Positions 57,226 to 64,000 of a stretch of DNA of 64,000 nt are shown here, one piece after another. Origin of the DNA: Desulfomarina profundi (GTDB lineage: Bacteria; Desulfobacterota; Desulfobulbia; Desulfobulbales; Desulfocapsaceae); NCBI RefSeq assembly GCF_019703855.1, contig NZ_AP024086.1:868001-932000 (forward strand), given 5' to 3'. The notes beneath the pieces are model-generated. The model was not told the origin of the DNA. It searched no databases and saw only the letters and a list, made by a program, of their open reading frames with translations. The position numbers were made by a program, and so were the translations under genes. Position 1 is the first letter of the stretch. Every line of letters starts with the position of its first letter.

Positions 57226-58368
57226 ATGGGGGAAGGAAGAAAAAGAAATACGGGAACACCGCTTATATTTTCACCAAGTCCGGATTATACTCTCGGAGTG
57301 GAAATCGAGTTTCAGACTCTTGATAAAAAAAGTTGTGATCTGGCCCCGCTTGCTCCAATTCTACTCGAAAATGCACCACCACTTCTGCGTCCCCGTCTCT
57401 CGCCTGAATTTATCCAGTCCATCCTTGAAATTCAGACTGGTATCTGTCACACGCTCAAAGATGTTGAAAATGATCTGATGCAGACTGTGAGTATGGCTGA
57501 AGAACTGGCAGAGGATAATCATGCCATGCTTTTCGCTGCGAGTCTGCACCCCTTTGCGCAGCACAGGGAGCAGCTCCTCACCACAAACAGTCGTTACGAG
57601 GCGATAATGCAGGAGCTGCAGATTGTCGGCAGAAGGTTTATCACCCAGGGGTTGCACGTGCATGTTGGTATTCCGGACGGGGATACAGCGGTAAGAGTCT
57701 GCAATCGTATTCAGGCCTATCTGCCTGTACTTCTGGCCCTGACCGCTTCCTCTCCTTTTTCCCAGGGAGAGGATACCGGCTTTATGTCCTATCGGACCAA
57801 GCTTTTTGAAGCGTTACCGCTTGCGGGAATTTACACCCACGTTGACAACTGGAAATCGTTTCAGGATGAGGTTGAGCTGTTGCGATCTGTGGGTGTTATT
57901 CATTCCATAAAGGATTTGTGGTGGGATGCCAGGCCCCACCCTGATTTTGGTACCCTGGAGGTTCGTATCTGTGACCTGCCGGTGAGGTTTACCGATATTC
58001 TTGGCATTACAGCCATGATCCAGGCCCTTGTGGCGACCCTGGTAGAAGAGGGAAAAACTGCTGATCCCCTGAATCAGCATATTATAAAATCGAATAAATG
58101 GCAGGCAGCCCGGCATGGTCTTTCGGGAAGCTATTATGATCCTTCAGGCTGGCTGGCAGGCAGGAGGATACCGTTGAGGGACGCGGCAGTGAAGCTGCTG
58201 GAGAGGCTGGAGTTCATGGCCGGACGGTTTGGATCCTCAAGATATCTTGAAAATATCCAGCGTGTTCTCCGGGATGGTACCGGATCAGATTTTCTACGCT
58301 GCTGCCATGGCAAGGAAAAAAGTCTTAAAAGTGTAGTCCAATCATTGTGGGGGGAATTCTGGTTGTGA
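57226..58368 (+). CDS. Glutamate-cysteine ligase-like carboxylate-amine ligase (YbdK/GCS2 family)
   Basis: 380 residues, normal for the family. LGVEIEFQTLD at the N-terminus is the nucleotide/metal-binding glutamate motif. GLHVHVGIPD, DLWWDARPHPDFGTLEVRICD and RHGLSGSYYDPSG are family signatures. It would form gamma-glutamyl-cysteine or a related amide. Its stop overlaps the GTG start of a gamma-glutamyltransferase, so both act on gamma-glutamyl compounds. Two family D units lie in the leader. Confidence 0.88.
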   Translation: MGEGRKRNTGTPLIFSPSPDYTLGVEIEFQTLDKKSCDLAPLAPILLENAPPLLRPRLSPEFIQSILEIQTGICHTLKDVENDLMQTVSMAEELAEDNHAMLFAASLHPFAQHREQLLTTNSRYEAIMQELQIVGRRFITQGLHVHVGIPDGDTAVRVCNRIQAYLPVLLALTASSPFSQGEDTGFMSYRTKLFEALPLAGIYTHVDNWKSFQDEVELLRSVGVIHSIKDLWWDARPHPDFGTLEVRICDLPVRFTDILGITAMIQALVATLVEEGKTADPLNQHIIKSNKWQAARHGLSGSYYDPSGWLAGRRIPLRDAAVKLLERLEFMAGRFGSSRYLENIQRVLRDGTGSDFLRCCHGKEKSLKSVVQSLWGEFWL

Positions 58369-59896
58369 ATCTGTATGATAAATCCATTGCGGCTTCGGGG
58401 CATCCTCTGGTGAGCCGGGCTGCTGCCGTTGTTCTGGAGCAGGGGGGAATGCTTTTGACGCGGTTGTTGCCGCCGGTTTTGCCGCGGCGGTTGCCGAACC
58501 GGCCCTGACGAGTCTTGGTGGGGGCGGGTTGATGCTCGGTCACAGTGAGAAACATGGCCAGATCTTTTTTGACTTTTTCGTTGATATTCCCGGAAAAGGG
58601 AGAAAACAAAAGTCTGATTCTCTTGATTTTTTCCCTGTAACGGTGGATTTTTCAGGAACGACCCAGGTCTTTAATATCGGTCTTGGCTCTGTTGCAGTTC
58701 CCGGAGTCCTTAAGGGACTGCTCCATATTCACAGGAAACTGGGATATATGGAGTTGAAGGATGTTGTAGCTCCCGCCATACAGCTGGCCTTGGGGCATGA
58801 ACTGAACAGTCAGCAGGCTCATTTTCTTGAGATTCTGTCTCCCATTATGGGTCGTACGGAGCAGGGTGTTGCCCTTTATGGTTCCGGGGAGACTATGATC
58901 CGTGAGGGGGACCTTCTCGTTAACCTGGAAACAGCAGAATTCCTTGAGCAGATCTGCCTGGAGGGAGATGAAAATTTTTACAGGGGTGAACTTGCAGCAA
59001 AAATGGTGCGTGAGATGGAAGAGGGAGGGGGGCTTCTTACCCTGGAAGACCTTTCTGCTTACAGGGTATATGAGAAAAAACCTCTCAGTGTGCCCTACGG
59101 CAGATATCTTTTTCTCACGGCGCCTGAACCGTCCATGGGAGGAACACTCATCGCCCTGGCCCTTCATCTCTCCAGTAGGTGTCATCTTGGGGAAACCAAA
59201 TGGGGGTCGGCTTCACATCTTGTCCGAACTGCGGCTGTGATGAAAGAGGTTGAACAGTTGCGAGCCGAAGGAATTGCAACACCAGCTGATCTTGACAGGT
59301 TCCTGGGATCCGATGAAAGAACTGCTGTTTCTGAGAACAACATCCGATTGTTTTCCAGGGGAACCACCCATATCAGTATTGCAGACAACAGGGGGAATTG
59401 TGCGGCCATGACCTGTTCAAATGGCGAGGGTTCCGGTTATTTCGTTCCCGGCACCGGTATAATGCTGAATAATATGATGGGAGAAGATGATCTTCATCCG
59501 CAGGGATTTCATGCTGGTACTCCGGGCGACCGCGTCTATTCAATGATGTCACCCTCTCTTTTATTGAATGGCAATCGGGTTAAACTGGTCATAGGCAGTG
59601 GTGGTTCAAAACGGATACGAACAGCCATTGCCCAGGTTCTTCAGCAGGTTATCGATTTTCACCGTCCTCTGCAGGATGCGGTGGATGCACCCCGTCTATA
59701 TCTCGACGAACAATATCTGCAGCTTGAACCCGGATATGAACATTGTGCAGTCAACGCATTGAGAAAGGTAGTGGATGTGAATCTCTGGCAGAAGCCGGGA
59801 GTGTATTTCGGAGGTGTCCATGCCGTTATCCCAGGTGTCGAAGGAGCTGGTGATCCACGACGCGGTGGAGCTGTTGCGGTTGTCGATCATTCATGA
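58365..59896 (+). CDS. ggt: Gamma-glutamyltransferase (frameshifted in this sequence)
   Basis: About 510 residues. The start is GTG 58365, overlapping the preceding stop. The frame breaks just after the G run 58442-58447; one extra base restores EQGGNAFDAVVAAGFAAAVA, the classic N-terminal motif, ahead of SLGGGGLML. The nucleophilic Thr is in RGTTHISIADNRGNCAAMT, and VIGSGGSKR follows. Most family members have a signal peptide; none is seen here, so a cytosolic location is possible. It hydrolyses or transfers gamma-glutamyl groups. Confidence 0.9.
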
Positions 59897-59985
59897 TTTT
59901 CCTTTTTTATTGAAAAATGGAATAAATCGGTTGCCCGAAAGCTCTTTACTGTAAGTTCCCAAGATGGATTCTACCTGGAGGCGTC

Positions 59986-60564
59986 ATGGTTATTCTGCGG
60001 CGAGTTGATAAAAAGAGATTCAAGGACTTGACTTATCCCCACCTTGAATTTCTTTTCAATGTTGCCATGAAATACAGTGGAAACCGGTATGACGCAGAGG
60101 ACCTGGTTCAGGAAACAATGTATTCAGCATACACCAGGTTTGCCCAGCTGCGTAATGACAAGAGTTGCAGGGCCTGGCTCTTTACAATTCTCAGAAATCA
60201 TTTTCTCAAGGAAAGAAGACAGTTCCTGAGGCGCCCCTATCTGGATGACGGTACGAGTTATCTTAATTATTTCAAGGATGAAAAAAGTTCAGGCTTCGTT
60301 GACCGGATTATTGAAAAAGATGCCAACAGAAAGCTCCATAAAGTTCTCGCAGGAATACCCGAAAAATTTCAGTCTCCACTTATTCTTTATTATATGGATG
60401 AGATGACTTACCAGGAAATCGCTGAGTACCTGGATATCCCCATCGGTACGGTCATGTCCAGGCTTGCGCGGGGCAAGCAGTATCTGAAAAAGGGATTGTT
60501 GCGGCTTTCGGCCGGAAAAAAGGGGATTGGGAAGATTATTCATCTGTCTGGATTGAGGAAATAA
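59986..60564 (+). CDS. ECF-type RNA polymerase sigma factor
   Basis: 192 residues after a GGAGG site. Region 2 has YDAEDLVQETMYSAYTRF and SCRAWLFTILRNHFL; region 4 has YYMDEMTYQEIAEYLDIPIGT and SRLARGKQYL. The DNA-binding helix-turn-helix is intact. The gene 75 bp downstream has a zinc anti-sigma motif and a membrane segment, so the pair should respond to an envelope or redox signal. The target promoters are unknown. Confidence 0.9.
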   Translation: MVILRRVDKKRFKDLTYPHLEFLFNVAMKYSGNRYDAEDLVQETMYSAYTRFAQLRNDKSCRAWLFTILRNHFLKERRQFLRRPYLDDGTSYLNYFKDEKSSGFVDRIIEKDANRKLHKVLAGIPEKFQSPLILYYMDEMTYQEIAEYLDIPIGTVMSRLARGKQYLKKGLLRLSAGKKGIGKIIHLSGLRK

Positions 60565-60639
60565 TCTCTGCTATTGCGGGGGTTGAGAGAAGGATTTAGC
60601 TTAAATGTCCAGCTATGCTGGGCTAGGAGGGTCTCTACC

Positions 60640-61332
60640 ATGAATTGCACTACCTTCACCTCCTGGCTGGAAAACCGGGATGTCCATGATTTGTCCGAAG
60701 CGGACAGGGCGATGAAACATGCGACACATTGTGCGCAATGTGCGCAACTCATGCAGTTTGATGAGGAACTTGAAACGTGTATCGTCGAAATGTTTCAGTA
60801 TGAGAAAGTTGATGACGGACTGTACGCCCGGATAGATAGATGTCTGGATTTACCAGTGAAACGGAAAAGAATAAAACATGGCCTGGTTGCATCTATTGCC
60901 GCCATTGCCGCAGTGTTTGTTATTTTTTTTCTTGCTCCTTCTCCAGGGAATTTTTCTTCATTGGGAGAGCTTGGAAAATATGTAGCAAGAGAACACCGGG
61001 ATCACGGAAGAATCCTGCCGATGTATGAAAAGATTGGAGATATGGAGCAGTGGACCGTGAAAAACCTGCATTACCCCGCGGTAGTGAAACAATTGCCAAA
61101 GAAGAATCTGAAGATAGTCGGTGGAAGAATCTGTTATATCAAGAACTGTGATTTCGCCCATCTGCTCTATCAGGACAAGTCTGAAAGTATTTATTCACTT
61201 TTTGTCGTCTCCGGGGATGAGATCGGTTTTTATATGGAACCGGGACGTATCTATTCTCTCAATGTGTCCGGTATCGAGCTGCATATCTGGCAGCAGGAGG
61301 AAACAGTTTTTGCCCTTACGGGACAGGCCTGA
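60640..61332 (+). CDS. Membrane-anchored zinc-type anti-sigma factor
   Basis: 230 residues from ATG 60640 after AGGAGG. The N-terminal ZAS motif MKHATHCAQC (HxxxCxxC) binds zinc and would hold the sigma factor; a single membrane segment (GLVASIAAIAAVFVIFFLA) lies near residues 88-106. The C-terminal ~120 residues are outside the cytosol and contain two Cys (GRICYIKNCDF) that could be redox-sensitive. Its operon position with the sigma gene supports the role. Confidence 0.85.
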   Translation: MNCTTFTSWLENRDVHDLSEADRAMKHATHCAQCAQLMQFDEELETCIVEMFQYEKVDDGLYARIDRCLDLPVKRKRIKHGLVASIAAIAAVFVIFFLAPSPGNFSSLGELGKYVAREHRDHGRILPMYEKIGDMEQWTVKNLHYPAVVKQLPKKNLKIVGGRICYIKNCDFAHLLYQDKSESIYSLFVVSGDEIGFYMEPGRIYSLNVSGIELHIWQQEETVFALTGQA

Positions 61333-61357
61333 ACCCGCAAGACGGATTCAGTAAAAA

Positions 61358-63544
61358 TCAGCTCAGCTGAAAAAACATGCCCGCCTGGTAAACTGCCACA
61401 GCCGCCAAAAATGCGAAAACCGTATTAAAGCATATGGAAAAAAAGGCCCATTTCCATGAAGATTCTTTTGCAATACAGATGACGGTGATAAAACAGGGGG
61501 CATAAAACATAATAAAAATCAGGGCGGAAACGGCTACAACCTTGTTCCAGCCAGGGTCTTTTTTCAGGCGTTCTCCAAGTGTTTCTGTTTTGTCCGTGTT
61601 TATATCTCCCATGGAGTAGGCTGTACCAAGAGTTGATACTATAACTTCCTTGGCGGCAAATCCACCAATTAGAGCAATATTGGTACGCCAGTCAAACCCG
61701 GCAAGTTTTGTCAGTGGTTCCAGTGCACCGCCAATTTTGCCGGCGAACGAATGCTGCAGAGTGGCTTCTTTCTCGGCGTTATCTATGGCGGCCAGTCTCA
61801 TGGCCATGGCCGGATTATTTCCTGCCTCCTGGCCATTTTCCCCATTGTTAAAGGAAGCAATTATTTTCTGTCGCTGCTGGTTAAACATTTCCTGCTGTTT
61901 CCCGTCCAATCCCGGGAAGGTCATCATGGCCCAGAGTAGAATGGAGATTCCAAGGATGACTGTACCGGCCTTTTTTATGTACTGGTAGGTTCTTTCCCAG
62001 GTGTGGAGAAACAGGCCACGTATGGTCGGAAACCGATAGGGCGGCAGTTCCATGACAAACGGAGTGGGAGCACCCCGCAGGACTGTGGAGCGCAGGAGTT
62101 TGGCGGCCAGAAGAGCCACAAGCCAGGCGAGCATGGTAAAAAAGAACATGTAGCGAGCCTTGTTCTCGCTGAAAAATGCACCGATCAGAAGAGCAAGGAC
62201 TGGAAGTTTGGCGCCGCAGTTCATAAATGGCACCGTGAGCAGGGTTGCCATTCTTTCCTTGGGTGAGCGCAGGGTTCTCGTGGCCATGACACCGGGGACG
62301 GCACAGCCTCCGGCGATTCCTCCGGAAACAATAAACGGCATGACTGATGAACCATGCAGACCGAATATCCGAAAAACCCGGTCCATCATAAAAGCGACCC
62401 TTGCCAGGTAACCGGAATCTTCGAGGACAGCAATACCGAAGAACATGAACATTATAAGAGGAACGAAGCCGAGAATACCTCCGACACCGTCAATAACTCC
62501 CGAGATTATCATTGATTTTATCAGTCCATCGGGAAGTGTGGTTTCGATAATCCCGCCAAACCAGCCAAAAAAAGATTCTAGCAGGGATACAGGCAATTCG
62601 CTCCAGCTGAAGGTAAACTGGTAGAGTCCGAACAGGACCAAAACCATGATGACCGGTCCCATCAGGCGGTTAGTCAGCACCTTATCAATTTTATCGGAGG
62701 TGTACAGCCTGTCGGTTGCATAGGTGTTAATCTGTACTCCCTGTCTGATGATCGATTTTATATAGCCGTAACGCTGATCCGCTATGATTGCCTCCGGATA
62801 GACATCAAGTGTTTTCCTGGTGTGATCAGCAGCCTGGGCGACAATTTTTTCCAGTTTTTCTGCCACATGTTGATCATGTTTTCGACCCTTTTCCAGAATC
62901 TGGTCATCGTCTTCAAGGTATTTGATAGCAGTATATCTTGGAGGGTACGCATCGGTGATGAATCTGTGTTTGGAGATAACCTCCACAAGTTCTTTTATTG
63001 CAATATCGAGATCTTCTCCATAGGAAATATTTCTTGATTGCCAGGGTTCTTTTCTGTCGGCGGTGCTGATGGCTTCTTCAATGAGCTTTTCTTTGCCGAA
63101 TCCTGATCGGGCGATTACAGGAACGACCGGTACCCCTATCAGTTCCTGGAGTTTTTCCACCTTTATTTCTATGCCCCTGTCCCTGGCAACATCTATCATA
63201 TTGAGAGCGATAACCAGGGGGACTCCCAGTTCAAGAAACTGACATGTAAGATAGAGGTTTCTTTCCAGGTTGGAACTGTCAACAATATCAATAACCACGT
63301 CCGGCCGTTCGTTCACCAGATAATCTCTGGCGACCAGCTCTTCAGCAGAGTATGCGGTCATGGAATAAGTTCCAGGAAGATCGGTAATGGTCATCCGCCG
63401 TCCATTATGGATGATACAGGCTTCCTTGTGATCAACTGTGATACCGGGATAGTTTCCCACATGCTGCCGGGCGCCGGTCAATTGATTGAAAAGAGTAGTT
63501 TTTCCGGCATTTGGGTTTCCGGCAAGTGCGATTTTAAGTTGCAT
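61358..63544 (-). CDS. feoB: Ferrous iron transporter B
   Basis: 728 residues, full length. The N-terminal GTPase has G1 GNPNAGKTT, G3 ITDLPGTYSM and G4 ALNMIDVA. The membrane part has two Gate-type regions and iron-path Cys segments, GGCAVPGVM and MNCGAKLPVL, then MFYAPCFIT. It imports Fe2+ under anoxia. It lies 40 bp downstream of feoA on the same strand. Confidence 0.97.
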   Translation of the reverse strand: MQLKIALAGNPNAGKTTLFNQLTGARQHVGNYPGITVDHKEACIIHNGRRMTITDLPGTYSMTAYSAEELVARDYLVNERPDVVIDIVDSSNLERNLYLTCQFLELGVPLVIALNMIDVARDRGIEIKVEKLQELIGVPVVPVIARSGFGKEKLIEEAISTADRKEPWQSRNISYGEDLDIAIKELVEVISKHRFITDAYPPRYTAIKYLEDDDQILEKGRKHDQHVAEKLEKIVAQAADHTRKTLDVYPEAIIADQRYGYIKSIIRQGVQINTYATDRLYTSDKIDKVLTNRLMGPVIMVLVLFGLYQFTFSWSELPVSLLESFFGWFGGIIETTLPDGLIKSMIISGVIDGVGGILGFVPLIMFMFFGIAVLEDSGYLARVAFMMDRVFRIFGLHGSSVMPFIVSGGIAGGCAVPGVMATRTLRSPKERMATLLTVPFMNCGAKLPVLALLIGAFFSENKARYMFFFTMLAWLVALLAAKLLRSTVLRGAPTPFVMELPPYRFPTIRGLFLHTWERTYQYIKKAGTVILGISILLWAMMTFPGLDGKQQEMFNQQRQKIIASFNNGENGQEAGNNPAMAMRLAAIDNAEKEATLQHSFAGKIGGALEPLTKLAGFDWRTNIALIGGFAAKEVIVSTLGTAYSMGDINTDKTETLGERLKKDPGWNKVVAVSALIFIMFYAPCFITVICIAKESSWKWAFFSICFNTVFAFLAAVAVYQAGMFFQLS

Positions 63545-63584
63545 GACAGTTGATTTCAGCTGGAATGAATAGGAAATTATAAGG

Positions 63585-63827
63585 TTAAGAATTCTGGTCT
63601 ACTTCAACCTGGATATATTCGGCCTCGTTATTGCGAAGAGTAAGGATGGAGTTGAGAACGCGGATTGCAACAGGATCTTTGAGTGGGGCCCGGCCACAGA
63701 CTGAAATTTCGGTTCCGGGAGTCAATCCCATTTCCCGCAGGCGTCGGCCCAGTTCTCCGGTGACTGTAATGGCCTTGATGATACCACTCTGGTTCTTTTT
63801 CATGTTTCTCAGAATCACTGTATGCAT
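63585..63827 (-). CDS. feoA: Ferrous iron transport protein A
   Basis: 80 residues with an SH3-like fold: ELGRRLREMGLTPGTEISVCGRAPLKDPV is split by the typical LREMGL turn, then a final beta strand. It is a cytosolic partner of FeoB. It lies 40 bp before feoB. The start codon is close to a family A mini-element upstream. Confidence 0.92.
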   Translation of the reverse strand: MHTVILRNMKKNQSGIIKAITVTGELGRRLREMGLTPGTEISVCGRAPLKDPVAIRVLNSILTLRNNEAEYIQVEVDQNS

Positions 63828-63853
63828 TTTTGTATTGTTGTTTTTGGTTTAAA

Positions 63854-63898
63854 CATAAATCCTGTAATCGGCAAGTTTTCCAGAGCACAGGATTTATG
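63854..63898. repeat. Minimal family A element upstream of feoA
   Basis: CATAAATCCTGT at 63854-63865 and ACAGGATTTATG at 63887-63898 are perfect inverted repeats around a 21-base core (AATCGGCAAG...). It is a 45 bp palindromic remnant in the gap between the Cys-rich gene and feoA. Confidence 0.7.
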
Positions 63899-63923
63899 TC
63901 AAAATAGTGCCTGAGCCAACACC

Positions 63924-64000
63924 TTATTTCTGCCTGTCATTGCAGGATGATCCGGATCCGCAAGACGAACAGCAGTCGGTGCAGCAAGGTACACCTTTTC
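63924..64000 (-). CDS. Partial Cys-rich protein upstream of feoA
   Basis: Only the last 24 residues are in the window, ending at TAA. They contain PCCTDCCSSCGSGSSC, seven Cys in about 16 residues. This could be the tail of a FeoB-associated Cys-rich protein or a zinc-ribbon protein; the rest lies beyond the window edge. Confidence 0.5.
   Translation of the reverse strand, partial: KGVPCCTDCCSSCGSGSSCNDRQK

Noticed and set aside
57020-57226. Frame through the tandem family D units encoding a repeated 31-residue peptide
   Set aside because: The repeat length is a multiple of three, which is enough to keep the frame open; the diverged hcp-leader copy does not encode the peptide.
1-64000. tRNA or rRNA genes
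   Set aside because: No tRNA-like cloverleaf with a TTCGA-type T loop and no rRNA core sequence was seen while reading either strand by eye; a dedicated scan could still find one.

Overview
The window reads as chromosome of a strictly anaerobic, Gram-negative sulfate-reducer-type bacterium, most likely Desulfobacterota (Desulfobulbales-like). This is inferred from gene content: hybrid-cluster protein, flavodiiron protein, rubrerythrin, an Asp-ligated 7Fe-type ferredoxin like Desulfovibrio africanus ferredoxin III, very large BadF/BcrA-type activases, FeoAB, and a Wza/Wzc exopolysaccharide locus. No rRNA, tRNA, CRISPR array or complete insertion sequence was seen.

Layout. 0.6-9.3 kb: two convergent ~1,400-residue acyl-CoA dehydratase activase-type proteins, the second preceded by a glycosyltransferase remnant. 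9.7-19.4 kb: exopolysaccharide genes (WecA-like transferase fused to a PilZ domain, a small secreted protein, an outer-membrane barrel, Wza-like exporter, Wzc-like tyrosine kinase, O-antigen-ligase/TPR protein). 19.4-22.6 kb: a minus-strand group (PpiC/SurA-like protein, HAMP-like membrane protein, secreted zinc peptidase, cation exchanger, thioredoxin-like protein). 22.8-24.2 kb: CBS protein and YkgJ-type Cys-rich protein. 24.2-33.3 kb: a nitrosative/oxidative stress island (ferredoxin-domain protein, hcp, rubrerythrin, rhodanese-metallo-beta-lactamase protein, rhodanese-ferritin-like protein, FprA, ferredoxin), with CRP/FNR-type and Fur/PerR-type operator candidates. 33.3-45 kb: housekeeping genes (uvrB, acyltransferase, cbiA, ferredoxin, alr, argS, secA). 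45-54.7 kb: two PPK2 kinases, phosphoesterase, cardiolipin synthase, argJ, SixA-like phosphatase, nucleoside-recognition membrane protein, avtA. 54.7-61.3 kb: MORN protein, DUF4177-like protein, a glutamate-cysteine-ligase-like/gamma-glutamyltransferase pair, ECF sigma and anti-sigma factor. 61.3-64 kb: feoB, feoA and the end of a Cys-rich gene.

Two window-wide patterns stand out. First, nine genes are each broken by an apparent loss of one base in a G or C run, including essential secA; this looks like a consensus-sequence error rather than biology, and I annotate them as single genes. Second, intergenic DNA is dotted with at least four families of short palindrome-ended repeats. Families A and B behave like miniature inverted-repeat elements with TA target duplication; one B copy sits inside the terminal repeat of an A copy. 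Family D recurs just upstream of hcp and, in tandem, of the glutamate-cysteine-ligase-like gene, so it may act as an RNA leader.
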